Positions 55,547 to 64,000 of a DNA stretch of 64,000 nucleotides are shown piece after piece. The stretch's first letter is position 1; each line of letters begins with the position of its first letter. The DNA comes from Comamonas phosphati (GTDB lineage Bacteria; Pseudomonadota; Gammaproteobacteria; Burkholderiales; Burkholderiaceae_C): positions 202,482-266,481 of the forward strand of contig NZ_BMEU01000001.1 of assembly GCF_014637085.1 (NCBI RefSeq). Direction: 5' to 3'. The translations under genes and the position numbers were made by a program. The notes under the pieces were generated by a model. The model was given only the letters and a program-made list of their open reading frames with translations. It had not been told where the DNA came from and ran no database searches.

Positions 55547-56647
55547 TCAGCCTTGGGCAATCAGCGCCGCAATCGCCTCGCCCACCTGGGTGGTATTGGC
55601 CGTGCCGCCCAGGTCCGGGGTGCGCGGGCCGCTCTTGAGGACTTCCTCGATGGCGGCCACGATGGCGTCGTGGGCCAATCGTCCCGGGTTATGGCCGGCA
55701 CCCTGGCCCTGGGTCAGGAAGTCCAGCAGCAGCGCGCCCGACCAGATCATGGCGATGGGGTTGGCGATGTTCTTGCCGTAGATGTCGGGCGCCGAGCCGT
55801 GCACGGGCTCGAACAGGCTGGGGAAGCTACGCTCGGGGTTGAGGTTGGCCGACGGCGCGAGGCCGATGGTGCCCGTGGTGGCGGGGCCCAGGTCGGAGAG
55901 GATGTCGCCGAACAGATTGGTGGCGGCCACCACGTCGAAGCGGCCCGGCTGCAGCACGAAGCGCGCGGTCAGGATGTCGATGTGCTGCTTGTCCAGCGTG
56001 ACCTCGGGATAGTTCTTTGCCACGTCCTCGGCGCGCTGGTCCCACCAGGGCATGCTGATGGCGATGCCGTTGCTCTTGGTGGCCAGCGTCACATGCTTCT
56101 TGCTGCGGCTGCGGGCCAGGTCGAAGGCGAACTTGAGCAGGCGCTCGGCGCCCTTGCGCGAGTAGACCGACTCCTGGATCACGATCTCGCGGTCCGTGCC
56201 CTCGTACATGATGCCGCCCAGCGAGGTGTATTCGCCCTCGGTGTTCTCGCGCACCACGTAGTAGTCGATGTCGCCGGGCTTGCGGCCGGCCAGCGGGCAG
56301 GGCACGCCCTCGAACAGGCGCACGGGGCGCAGGTTGATGTACTGGTCGAACTCGCGGCGGAACTTGAGCAGGGACCCCCACAGCGAGACATGGTCGGGCA
56401 CGGTGGCCGGCCAGCCCACGGCGCCGAAGAAGAGGGCGTCCATGCCGGACAGCTGGGCCTTCCAGTCGTCGGGCATCATCTTGCCGTGCGCGGCGTAGTA
56501 GTCGCAGCTGGCCCACTCGAAGTGGTGGAATTCGAGCGCCAGGTCGAAGCGCCTGGCGGCAGCCTGCAGCGCGCGCAGGCCCTCGGGCATGACTTCCTTG
56601 CCGATGCCGTCGCCGGCGAGAACTGCGATCTTGTAAGTGGTTGACAT
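55547..56647 (-). CDS. ttuC: Tartrate dehydrogenase/D-malate dehydrogenase family
   Basis: This 366-residue NAD-dependent beta-decarboxylating dehydrogenase resembles TtuC/DmlA and the isopropylmalate dehydrogenase fold. It shows YKIAVLAGDGIGKEVMPEGL, the substrate loop NLRPVRLFEGV and VVRENTEGEYTSLGG, and the metal-binding TNLFGDILSDLG. NAD-specific residues are in EPVHGSAPDIYGKNIANPIA. Substrates are probably tartrate or D-malate; leucine biosynthesis is less likely without leuCD neighbours. It is divergent from a LysR gene and followed by a terminator. Confidence 0.9.
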   Translation of the reverse strand: MSTTYKIAVLAGDGIGKEVMPEGLRALQAAARRFDLALEFHHFEWASCDYYAAHGKMMPDDWKAQLSGMDALFFGAVGWPATVPDHVSLWGSLLKFRREFDQYINLRPVRLFEGVPCPLAGRKPGDIDYYVVRENTEGEYTSLGGIMYEGTDREIVIQESVYSRKGAERLLKFAFDLARSRSKKHVTLATKSNGIAISMPWWDQRAEDVAKNYPEVTLDKQHIDILTARFVLQPGRFDVVAATNLFGDILSDLGPATTGTIGLAPSANLNPERSFPSLFEPVHGSAPDIYGKNIANPIAMIWSGALLLDFLTQGQGAGHNPGRLAHDAIVAAIEEVLKSGPRTPDLGGTANTTQVGEAIAALIAQG

Positions 56648-56742
56648 GGATTTCTTCCGTCGTTGAGCTGTGTTGGGCAGCATTTTCAAACCAGGTGTTT
56701 TTGAAGACAATCCCGTATTTGTGGTCTGATTATTTACATATC

Positions 56743-57660
56743 GTGTTCAAAAACCTGCTGCCCGAAGATTTGCGCGTCTTTCTCTGCGTGGTACGCCGCA
56801 CCAGCTTTGCCGCGGCAGCGCAGGAGCTGGGCACCTCGCCGGCCTATGTGAGCAAGCGCATCCGCCTGCTGGAACAAGAGCTGGGCGTGAAGCTGCTGCA
56901 CCGCACCACGCGGCGCGTGGCGGTGACGGAGGATGGCGAGCGCGTCTTCCACTGGGCCCAGCGCATCCTCGACGACATCGACCATCTGGTGCAGGACGTG
57001 AGCGCGGCCCAGGGCGAGCCGCGCGGCCTGCTGCGCGTGAGCAGCAGCTTCGGCTTCGGCCGCAACGTGGTGGCGCCGGCCATGTCGCAGCTGGTGGCGC
57101 GGCACCCGGGCCTGCAGGTGCGGCTGGAAGTGTTCGACCGCCTGGTCGACGTGGCGGCCGAGGGCATCGATCTGGACGTGCGCGTGGGCGACGAGATCGC
57201 GCCGCACCTGATTGCGCGCAAGCTGGCCGACAACCACCGCGTGCTGTGCGCGGCGCCCGCCTATCTGGCGCGCAAGGGCCAGCCGCGCAGCATTGACGAG
57301 CTGGCGGCGCACGACTGCCTGGTCATCAAGGAGCGCGATCATCCGTTCGGCGTCTGGAAGCTGCGCGCCGGCGCCGAGGAGCGCACGGTGAAGGTGACGG
57401 GGCCGCTATCGGCCAACAATGGCGAGATGGCCGCGCAATGGGCGGCGGACGGCCACGGCATCGTCCTGCGCTCGATCTGGGATGTGGCCGACGACCTGCA
57501 GTCGGGCCGCCTGGTGCAGGTGCTGGCGCCCTGGCGGCAGGAGGCCAATATCTGGGCGGTCTATCCGGGGCGCCTGGGCCGCTCGGCCAAGGTGCGCGTG
57601 GCCGTGGAGTTCCTGCTGGAGCATTTCGCGCAAGGCGGGCTTGGGAAGACCGGCGCATGA
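56743..57660 (+). CDS. LysR-family regulator (TtdR/DmlR-like)
   Basis: This 305-residue regulator has the LTTR helix-turn-helix (LRVFLCVVRRTSFAAAAQEL, then GTSPAYVSKRIRLLEQELG) and an effector domain of the DmlR kind (LLRVSSSFGFGRNVVAPAMS). I chose GTG at 56743 because upstream in-frame residues have no family character. Being divergent from the tartrate/D-malate dehydrogenase across 95 nt, it likely controls that gene. Confidence 0.9.
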   Translation: MFKNLLPEDLRVFLCVVRRTSFAAAAQELGTSPAYVSKRIRLLEQELGVKLLHRTTRRVAVTEDGERVFHWAQRILDDIDHLVQDVSAAQGEPRGLLRVSSSFGFGRNVVAPAMSQLVARHPGLQVRLEVFDRLVDVAAEGIDLDVRVGDEIAPHLIARKLADNHRVLCAAPAYLARKGQPRSIDELAAHDCLVIKERDHPFGVWKLRAGAEERTVKVTGPLSANNGEMAAQWAADGHGIVLRSIWDVADDLQSGRLVQVLAPWRQEANIWAVYPGRLGRSAKVRVAVEFLLEHFAQGGLGKTGA

Positions 57661-57743
57661 CCCGCCTGCGGCACCGCGCACCGAGGGAGCGGACGCGGGC
57701 CATGGCGGCGGCCACCCGCTAGTTGAGCAGGCGTGGGGCCTTT

Positions 57744-59345
57744 TTATGCCCGCTGCGCTTCCAGCACCTTGGTGAACAGCGATTTGCCGTCCAGGTCCTT
57801 GAGCGTGACGGTCATGGCCTGGCTGCGGTGGTCGATGTCGACCTGGCCGAAGAACTGGTAGCCCTCGGTGGGTGCGGAGTTGTCGTAGCCCGCACCCTTT
57901 TGGTAGGCGACTTCGCCGCCGAAGGTCTTGTCCATCTGGTTGGGGCCGAAGCCGCCGGCGTTCAAGGGGCCGGAAACGAATTCCCAGAACGGGTCGAAGT
58001 CCTGGAACTGCGCGCGCTCGGGGCTGAAGTGGTGGGCTGCCGTGTAGTGCACGTCGGCGGTGAGCCAGACCACGTTCCTGATGCCCGCGTCCTTGATGCC
58101 CTTGAGCAGGCGCGCCAGTTCCATCTCGCGGCCCTTGGGCGCGCCGTGGTCGCCGTTGGCCACGGCTTCCCAGCGGGCGCGGCCTTCGTCGTCCTTGCCG
58201 TCGGGCACGAACAGGCTGATCGGCATGTCGGCGGCGATGATCTTCCAGGTGGCGCGGCTTTGCTTGAGGCCGGCCAGCAGCCAGTCCACCTGCGGGCGGC
58301 CGAGGAATTCGGTATCCGGGCCCTCGCTGGTCTGCAGATTGTGGGTGTTGGGGCCGCGGTAGCTGCGCATGTCGAGCACGAAGACATCGGCCAGCGGACC
58401 CTGCGGCAGGTGGCGGTAGACGCGCTGCGACTCGGCGGCGCCGAAGTGGCGCATGGGCGCGTAGTCCATGAAGGCGCGCTGGCCGCGCGCGGCCAGCAGC
58501 TGCACGTTCTTCTCGGTGTAGCGGGCGTCGCTCTCCAGGCTCTTGCTGCCGGAGTAGTTGTTGCAGACCTCGTGGTCGTCCCACTGCCAGATCTGCGCCA
58601 CCTCGCTGCCGAAGGCGCGCACGTTGGCGTCCATCAGGTTGTAGCGGTGGCGGCCGCGGAACTCAGCCAGCGTCTCGGCCACCTTGCTGACTTCGGGCGT
58701 GACGAGGTTCTTCCACGCCGTGCCGTCCTTGAGCTTGAGCTCGGCGGGAATCGGGCCGTCGGCATAGATGGTGTCGCCGCTGTGGATGAAGACATCGGGA
58801 TGGGTCTTGCGCATGGCTTCGTAGATGCGCATGCCGCCGAAGGCCTCGTTGATGCCGAAGCCCTGGCCGGCGGTGTCGCCGCTCCATACCAGGCGCAGCG
58901 GGCGCGTGGCGGGAGCGGTGCCGGCCTGGGGCGTGCGGAAGTGGCCTTGCACGGCGGGCGAGCGCACGTTGGCGCTGGCCAGATCTTCGAGCACCACGCG
59001 GTAGAAGATGTCCTGGCCGGCGGGCAGGCCCTGCAGGTCGATGCGGCCGGTGCCGTCGCTGGAGGTGAGCAGGTCGGGGCCGCGCAGCTTGGTGGCGTTG
59101 GCGAAGCTGGCAGTGGTCGACCATTCCAGCCACATGCGCGCATCGCGGCTGGCGCGGGCCCAGACGATGGCGCGGTCGGCCAGCACGTCGCCGCTTTGCA
59201 CGCCCGAGGGCAGCAGCGGGCGGGCGTCGTCGCGGGTGATGGCGGCGGGTGCGGCCTGGGCGCGCAGCACGGCCGGCAGCAGGCTGCTTGCGGCAACGGT
59301 GGAGGAGGAGAGCAGGAAGCGGCGGCGGGGGAGGATCAAAGGCAT
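57744..59345 (-). CDS. phoD: Alkaline phosphatase D (PhoD-like), Tat substrate
   Basis: This 533-residue periplasmic phosphatase/phosphodiesterase has a twin-arginine signal (PRRRFLLSSST). It has an N-terminal Ig-like domain and a metal-dependent catalytic domain with VWSGDTAG, HSGDTIYADGP, WDDHEVCNNY and LTADVHYTAAHHF. These bind Fe3+/Ca2+ in the Bacillus enzyme. It probably scavenges phosphate from esters. A short spacer with no gene follows towards the LysR gene, whose stop converges on it. Confidence 0.93.
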   Translation of the reverse strand: MPLILPRRRFLLSSSTVAASSLLPAVLRAQAAPAAITRDDARPLLPSGVQSGDVLADRAIVWARASRDARMWLEWSTTASFANATKLRGPDLLTSSDGTGRIDLQGLPAGQDIFYRVVLEDLASANVRSPAVQGHFRTPQAGTAPATRPLRLVWSGDTAGQGFGINEAFGGMRIYEAMRKTHPDVFIHSGDTIYADGPIPAELKLKDGTAWKNLVTPEVSKVAETLAEFRGRHRYNLMDANVRAFGSEVAQIWQWDDHEVCNNYSGSKSLESDARYTEKNVQLLAARGQRAFMDYAPMRHFGAAESQRVYRHLPQGPLADVFVLDMRSYRGPNTHNLQTSEGPDTEFLGRPQVDWLLAGLKQSRATWKIIAADMPISLFVPDGKDDEGRARWEAVANGDHGAPKGREMELARLLKGIKDAGIRNVVWLTADVHYTAAHHFSPERAQFQDFDPFWEFVSGPLNAGGFGPNQMDKTFGGEVAYQKGAGYDNSAPTEGYQFFGQVDIDHRSQAMTVTLKDLDGKSLFTKVLEAQRA

Positions 59346-59456
59346 GGCATCGTGGTGAAGCTGAACAGCCGGTTCAACTTAGTCAGCGTGGATGACACGC
59401 CTGTGAATGCGCTTGAGGTCTCTGCGGTCCTGCCCCCGGATTGCGAGCGGCGGGTC

Positions 59457-60434
59457 CTAATCCATCTTCACATTCGCGGCTTTCACCACGGCCTCCATGC
59501 GCTGCTTTTCATCGCGGATGAAGGCCGCGGTTCGTGCGGGCGGGGTCAGCTGGATGTCATAACCCTGCGCCACCAGGGCCTGCGTCGCTTCGGGGGCCGC
59601 CACACCTTTGGCAAAGCCCTGGTAGATGCGCTGGCGCTCGGCATCGGTGAGGCCTGCAGGGCCGATGGCGGCAATCCAGCCGCTCAGCGCATAGTCGGGC
59701 AGGCCTTGTTCGGCAATCGTGGGGACCTCGGGCAGGGCGTCGGAGCGCTTGGTGCTGGTGACGCCCAAGGCGCGCAGCGCGCCGGTTTTCACGTGCGGCG
59801 CAGCCGGTGCCACGGCCACCACGCCCAGTTGCACCTGGCCGCTGAGCAAATCATTCATCAGCTGGCCCATGCCGCGGTATGGAATCTGCAGACCCGCCTG
59901 CTGCACGAACATGGCCGCGCCCAGGTGCAGGATGGTGCCGTTGCCCGACGAGCCGTAGTTGAGCACGCCCGGGTTGGCCTTGGCATAGGCGATCAGCTCC
60001 TGCACGTTGCGCACGGGCAATTTGGGGCTGGCCACCAGCACGAAAGGCGTGGTGCCGATGATGGTGATGGGCGTGATGTCGTTGATCGAGTCGAACGGAA
60101 TGTTTTTGTACAGGCTGGGATTGACGACGTGGTTGTTGCTGACGATGGCGATCGTCGAACCGTCCCTGGGCGCGCGCACCAGCTGGGCCGTGCCGGTGAT
60201 GCCGCCCGCGCCAGGCAGGTTCTCTATCACCAGCGCCTGGCCCAGCGCCTTGCCCACGCTGGGGCCGATGGCGCGGATGGCGCCGTCGGCGCCCGAGCCG
60301 GCCGACAGCGGCAGGATGACGCGCAGCGGCTTGTCGTGCGGCGTGGCCTGGGCGGCCGGCAGCGTGCTGCCGGCCGCCCAGGCGGTGGCGGTGGCCAGCC
60401 ATTGGCGGCGGCTGATGCGTGGGGAGGTCTTCAT
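59457..60434 (-). CDS. Bug/TctC solute-binding protein
   Basis: This 325-residue periplasmic protein is a Bug-family carboxylate-binding protein. A signal with SRRQWLATATAWAAGS suggests Tat or Sec export, followed by PLRVILPLSAGSGADGAIRA, ENLPGAGGITGTAQLVRAP and NYGSSGNGTILHLGAAMF. It lies downstream of the CoA-transferase gene on the same strand and likely supplies its acid substrate. No transporter membrane genes are nearby. Confidence 0.9.
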   Translation of the reverse strand: MKTSPRISRRQWLATATAWAAGSTLPAAQATPHDKPLRVILPLSAGSGADGAIRAIGPSVGKALGQALVIENLPGAGGITGTAQLVRAPRDGSTIAIVSNNHVVNPSLYKNIPFDSINDITPITIIGTTPFVLVASPKLPVRNVQELIAYAKANPGVLNYGSSGNGTILHLGAAMFVQQAGLQIPYRGMGQLMNDLLSGQVQLGVVAVAPAAPHVKTGALRALGVTSTKRSDALPEVPTIAEQGLPDYALSGWIAAIGPAGLTDAERQRIYQGFAKGVAAPEATQALVAQGYDIQLTPPARTAAFIRDEKQRMEAVVKAANVKMD

Positions 60435-60511
60435 GCTTTGTCTCCAGAATGCGGGTTGTTCCCGTCTAGGTTGCGTAAATCGCTATTGATAAGTGAGTGT
60501 GCGGTGTGCGG

Positions 60512-61729
60512 TCAACCCGCCACGGCACCGCTGGTGCGCAGCGCGGCGACGGCGGCAGCGTCGTAACCCAGGCTGTGCAGCAGCTCCTCGGTGTGCTCGC
60601 CCAGCTGGGGCGGGTTCAGGCGCACGCCCAGGCGCTCGCCCGCCAGGCGAACCGGCAGCAAGGTGGCCGGCGCCGTCTGGCCTGCGCGTTCGCCGTCGGT
60701 CAGGCGCACATCGGCCAGGCCGCCCGTGGCGCGCAGATGCGGGTCGTCCAGCAGTTGCTCGGGCTTGCTGATGGGGGCGTAGGGCAGGCCGTTGTCCTCG
60801 AACCGCCTGGCGATCTGCGCCGCCGTCATCGGCGCAAAGCGCTGGCGCAGCTCGGACAACAGGGTGGGGCGCAGGCGTACCCGGTCGTTGTTGGTGGCGT
60901 ACCGCGGGTCGGCCAGCAGGTCGCTCCAGCCAAAGGCGGTGCACATGGCGGCCCACTGTGCATCGCTGACGGCGGCCAGAAAGATCTGCTCGCCGTCCTG
61001 CACGGTGAACACGTCGTACACCGACCAGGCCGAGATGCGGTTGGGCATGGGCTCGGCGGCCTGGCCGGTCACGGCGTACTGCATCATGTGCTGGCCGACG
61101 AGAAAGACATTGTTCTCGAACAGCGCGGAGTCGATTTCCTGGCCTTTGCCGGTCTGCGCGCGCTGTATCAGGGCCGCCATCGCGCCTATGGCGCCGAACA
61201 TGCCGCCCATGATGTCGTTGACGCTGGTGCCCGCGCGCAAGGGGTCGCCGGGGCGGCCCGTCATGTACGCCAGGCCGCCCATCATCTGCACCACTTCGTC
61301 GAGCGCGGTGCGGTGCTCGTAGGGCCCGGGCAGGAAACCGGTGTGGTTCACGTAAATGAGCCTCTCGTTCAGCTTGGACAGCGCCGCGTAGTCCAGCCCG
61401 TATTTCTTCATTACCCCGGGCTTGAAGTTCTGTGCCACCACATCGGCCGTGCTGGCCAGGCGGAGCGCCGCTTCCAGTCCCTGCGGCTGGCGCAGGTCCA
61501 GCGCAATGCTTTTCTTGTTGCGGTTGAACATGGGGAAAAAGCCCGAGCCTGCGCCCAGCAGATGGCGGGTGCGGTCGCCGTCCACCGGCTCGACCTTGAT
61601 GACTTCGGCGCCCAGGTCGGCCAGCACCATGCCGCAGGTCGGACCCATGACCATATGGGTGAATTCGACCACGCGCAAGCCGGCAAGCGGCAGGGATGGC
61701 GATGCGTTGGAGGAGGATTGATTGCTCAT
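60512..61729 (-). CDS. CaiB/BaiF family III CoA-transferase
   Basis: This 405-residue enzyme moves CoA between carboxylic acids. It shows PLAGLRVVEFTHMVMGPTCG, ADLGAEVIKVEPVDGDRTRH and NRNKKSIALDLRQPQG. The catalytic Asp region is TALDEVVQMMGGLAYMTGRP with GTSVNDIMGGMFGAIG. I chose ATG 61729; the open frame extends upstream through a repeat-like spacer. Between it and the HMG-CoA-lyase gene are about 62 nt. The acceptor acid is unknown; neighbours suggest a 3-hydroxy-3-methyl dicarboxylate. Confidence 0.9.
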   Translation of the reverse strand: MSNQSSSNASPSLPLAGLRVVEFTHMVMGPTCGMVLADLGAEVIKVEPVDGDRTRHLLGAGSGFFPMFNRNKKSIALDLRQPQGLEAALRLASTADVVAQNFKPGVMKKYGLDYAALSKLNERLIYVNHTGFLPGPYEHRTALDEVVQMMGGLAYMTGRPGDPLRAGTSVNDIMGGMFGAIGAMAALIQRAQTGKGQEIDSALFENNVFLVGQHMMQYAVTGQAAEPMPNRISAWSVYDVFTVQDGEQIFLAAVSDAQWAAMCTAFGWSDLLADPRYATNNDRVRLRPTLLSELRQRFAPMTAAQIARRFEDNGLPYAPISKPEQLLDDPHLRATGGLADVRLTDGERAGQTAPATLLPVRLAGERLGVRLNPPQLGEHTEELLHSLGYDAAAVAALRTSGAVAG

Positions 61730-61791
61730 GATTTGATAGCTTCTGGCGATTGATGCATAGGTGCCAGCTGGTGTTTTGATGCGGAATTTTT

Positions 61792-62772
61792 TCAAAGACA
61801 GGCGGCCGCCGTGTTGGGCGCGGGCGCGGGCTCGGTGCGGGTGCGGATCACGCCCGCCTGCCACAGGCTGCCGTGCAATGGCTCGCCGGGCAGCCACTGC
61901 TGCAATTGCCGGCGCAGCTGCAGCAGGGCGGGCACCTGCACGCCGGTATGTGCGCCCATGCGTTCGAGCATGTAGGCCAGGTCTTCGGTTGCCACATTGC
62001 CGCTGGCGCCGGGCGCATGCGGGCAGCCGCCAATGCCGCCCAGGCAGGCATCGAAGCCGCGCACGCCTGCCTGCCAGGCCGCATAGGCATTGGCCAGGCC
62101 CATGCCGCGCGTGTCATGGAAATGTGCGTAGCGCAGCCTGTCGCCCACCCGATGCAGGGCCTTGTCAAACAGGCGGCTGACCCTGGCCGGGTCGGCATGG
62201 CCCACGGTATCGGCGAGGCTTACGCGGTCGGCGCCGGCGTCCAGCAAGGCCTGCAGCAGGCGCAGCACCTCGGCCTCGGGCACTTCGCCCTGCAAGGTGC
62301 AGCCAAAGGCCGTGCCCACGCCGCCCTCGATGATGGTGCGGCTGCCGGCGCGGTTGCCTGAGGCATCGCGCGCCGCACGGATGCGGGCCACTTCGGCCAC
62401 CACCTCATCCGGCGTTTTGCGCAGATTGGCCAGGCTGTGGGCATGGCTGGCCGACAGCGGCACGATCATCGCGTGCGCACCGGCTGCCAGTGCGCGCTGC
62501 GCGCCCTTGAGATTGGGCACCAGCACGGACGCCACCAGGCCGGGCAACCGCAAGGCATGCTGCAGCACGGCTTCGGTGTCGGCCAGTTGCGGCAGCAGGC
62601 GGGCGGGAACCATGGAGCCCACCTCGATCTCGCGCACGCCGGCAGCATGGGCGGCATCGACCCAGCGACACTTGTCGGCGGTGCCGACGATGGTGGTCAC
62701 GCTTTGCAGGCCGTCGCGCAGGCCGACTTCGCGGAGGGTGGCCGAAACGGCAGGGGGGTGAGCGGTTGGCAA
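61792..62772 (-). CDS. HMG-CoA lyase family protein
   Basis: This 326-residue TIM-barrel lyase has the HMGL-like pattern: LREVGLRDGLQSV with the catalytic Arg, VREIEVGSMVPARLLPQLAD, GVGTAFGCTLQGEVPEAEV, HFHDTRGMGLANAYAAWQAG and GIGGCPHAPGASGNVATEDL with the catalytic Cys. HMG-CoA lyases split HMG-CoA to acetyl-CoA and acetoacetate; close relatives cleave other beta-hydroxyacyl-CoAs. It is the first gene of the minus-strand cluster, beside the divergent LysR. Confidence 0.92.
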   Translation of the reverse strand: MPTAHPPAVSATLREVGLRDGLQSVTTIVGTADKCRWVDAAHAAGVREIEVGSMVPARLLPQLADTEAVLQHALRLPGLVASVLVPNLKGAQRALAAGAHAMIVPLSASHAHSLANLRKTPDEVVAEVARIRAARDASGNRAGSRTIIEGGVGTAFGCTLQGEVPEAEVLRLLQALLDAGADRVSLADTVGHADPARVSRLFDKALHRVGDRLRYAHFHDTRGMGLANAYAAWQAGVRGFDACLGGIGGCPHAPGASGNVATEDLAYMLERMGAHTGVQVPALLQLRRQLQQWLPGEPLHGSLWQAGVIRTRTEPAPAPNTAAACL

Positions 62773-62949
62773 GATGCAGTCTCCAGGGCGTTGTTTGTGG
62801 CGGATTCTAGAATTTCCAAAGCATCAGCAATAATCAATTTGAGCAGCTGTTTGATTCCATAATGGAAACTCAAGAGCCGGCATGCAAACTAGGCAGTGCT
62901 TTGGCGCAGAGGCCGGTGCTGCGTGTCGGGTGCGAAGCCGGAGATTCCC

Positions 62950-63855
62950 ATGAACGACCTCAGTCTGTTGAACCTGCGCCTGTTTGTGCAGGTGTGCGAG
63001 CAGCGCAGCATCGCCAGGGTGGCGCAGTCCGAAGTACTGGTGGCGTCGGCCATCAGCAAACGGCTGGCACAGCTGGAGCACCAGATGGGCGCCGACCTGT
63101 TTCTGCGGGAAAAGCGCGGCCTGAAGCCCACTGCGGCCGGCGAGACCCTGCTGGAGCATGCACGCAGCATGCTGGCTGCGGCCAACCATATGCAGCAGGA
63201 AATGGCGGCCTACAGCAAAGGCGTGCAGGGCCAGGTGCGCGTGCTGGTGACGGCCTCGGTGATGGCCGAATCACTGGCCGAAGACGTGGCCCGCTTCTTG
63301 CAGCAGCCTGCCCATGCCAACATCCGCGTGACCCTGGAAGAGTGCGTGAGCCCGGATGTCGCACGCGGCGTGCGCGAAGGCCGCGCCGCCATGGGCATCT
63401 GCTGGGATGCGACGGATCTGTCCGGCCTGCAGACCCGGCCGTATCGCAGCGACCATCTGGCCGTCGCCGCGCACAAAAGCCACCCGATCGCGCAGTTGCG
63501 GGAAGTGCATTTTGCCGATGTGCTGGACTACGAGCATGTCAGCATGCCGGCTTTGAGCGCGGTGCAGATTCTGCTGACGCGCGCCGCAGCGCAGGAAGGC
63601 AAGCACCTGCGCCACAGGGTGCATGTCTCCAATTTTGACGCGGCCTTGCGCGTGGTCCAGGCCAATCTGGCCATCAGCGTGGTGCCGCGTGAGGTGGCGC
63701 TGTCCTACGCCGCCTATGCCGATGTGTGCGTCATCCCCTTGGCAGACCCCTGGGCCCGCCGGCGCTTTGCCATCAGCTACCGCGACGAAGCGCAGCTGCC
63801 GCCGGCAGCCAGGGCCTTGCGCGACCATCTGGTCCAGACCAGCCAACAGGCTTGA
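62950..63855 (+). CDS. LysR-family regulator
   Basis: This 301-residue regulator has the LTTR helix-turn-helix (LRLFVQVCEQRSIARVAQSE, then VASAISKRLAQLEHQMG) and an effector domain (about residues 90-300). It is divergent from the HMG-CoA-lyase/CoA-transferase cluster across a 177-nt spacer and probably regulates it. The inducer is unknown. Confidence 0.92.
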   Translation: MNDLSLLNLRLFVQVCEQRSIARVAQSEVLVASAISKRLAQLEHQMGADLFLREKRGLKPTAAGETLLEHARSMLAAANHMQQEMAAYSKGVQGQVRVLVTASVMAESLAEDVARFLQQPAHANIRVTLEECVSPDVARGVREGRAAMGICWDATDLSGLQTRPYRSDHLAVAAHKSHPIAQLREVHFADVLDYEHVSMPALSAVQILLTRAAAQEGKHLRHRVHVSNFDAALRVVQANLAISVVPREVALSYAAYADVCVIPLADPWARRRFAISYRDEAQLPPAARALRDHLVQTSQQA

Positions 63856-63860
63856 ATCAT

Positions 63861-64000
63861 GAAAAATGGCACCCCACGCTCCCCGCTGCGCGTGGTCGCT
63901 GCCCCTCCGGGAGGGGCGCTTTTCATCTTGGGGCGGCCCGGCGATGAAAAATGGCACCTCACGCTCCCCGCTGCGCGTGGTCGCTGCCCCTCCGGGAGGG
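63861..64000 (+). repeat. Tandem intergenic repeat, 85-bp period (family B relative)
   Basis: AATGGCACCCCACGCTCCCC recurs as AATGGCACCTCACGCTCCCC 85 bases later, followed in both by GCTGCGCGTGGTCGCTGCCC and CTCCGGGAGGG. The second unit runs off the window end. Each has a hairpin CCCCTCCGGGAGGGG, and the stretch CTTGGGGCGGCC links it with the family near suhB. Confidence 0.8.

Noticed and set aside
57723-60566. 947-codon plus-strand frame opposite phoD and the TctC gene
   Set aside because: It spans two well-supported genes and their spacer, with no motifs of its own.
63861-64000. CRISPR array from the tandem units at the window end
   Set aside because: The units are contiguous 85-bp copies with no unique spacers.

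Overview
The window looks like a chromosomal segment of a Comamonadaceae betaproteobacterium (Comamonas/Delftia/Acidovorax-like). The signs are high G+C, several Bug/TctC-type binding proteins, many LysR-regulated catabolic clusters, and short intergenic repeat families of the kind common in that family. The genus is inference. I see no rRNA, tRNA, CRISPR array, transposase or integrase.

Layout. 1-5.4 kb: a hairpin-rich intergenic repeat, then an RND efflux permease and its outer-membrane lipoprotein. 5.4-10.4 kb: a hypothetical gene, a lone ABC-type ATPase, a response-regulator remnant, and an iron-uptake pair (TonB receptor with Fur box, PepSY membrane protein). 10.4-25.6 kb: mainly housekeeping genes (psiF-like, uppP, sixA, alpha/beta hydrolase, mutS, LysR/nitronate monooxygenase, cfa, sterol-desaturase-family hydroxylase, suhB, trmJ-like, cysE, nitroreductase). 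25.7-27.9 kb: TPP riboswitch, terminator and thiC. 28-30.3 kb: a Tat-exported ferritin-like protein divergent from an ECF sigma/anti-sigma pair. 30.4-36.1 kb: an orphan amino-acid-type binding protein, mog, darP, pmbA, a drug/metabolite exporter and a VF530 protein.

36.1-45.3 kb: a minus-strand catabolic cluster (HpaI-type aldolase, D-2-hydroxyacid dehydrogenase, cytosolic BNR/sialidase-fold protein, TctC, semialdehyde dehydrogenase, UxaA-type dehydratase, second TctC) with a divergent LysR regulator. It resembles a sugar-acid pathway with an unexplained sialidase-like member.

45.4-55.3 kb: a metal-stress block. It holds arsR-arsC-acr3; a thioredoxin/CcdA/AhpD-like redox cassette; a compact mer operon (merR divergent from merTPA, Tn501-like operator); and a bufferin-type RiPP metallophore operon (ECF sigma factor, DUF2282 precursor, DUF692/MNIO enzyme, DUF2063 partner, DoxX). 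The bufferin operon is the most interesting system here. Its precursor has four Cys plus a Met-rich stretch after the signal peptide, and no anti-sigma gene is adjacent.

55.5-63.9 kb: a tartrate/D-malate dehydrogenase with divergent LysR; phoD; and a minus-strand TctC / CaiB-BaiF CoA-transferase / HMG-CoA-lyase-family cluster with a divergent LysR, which reads as a possible 3-hydroxy-3-methylglutarate (or citramalate-like) pathway. The window ends inside an 85-bp-period tandem intergenic repeat.
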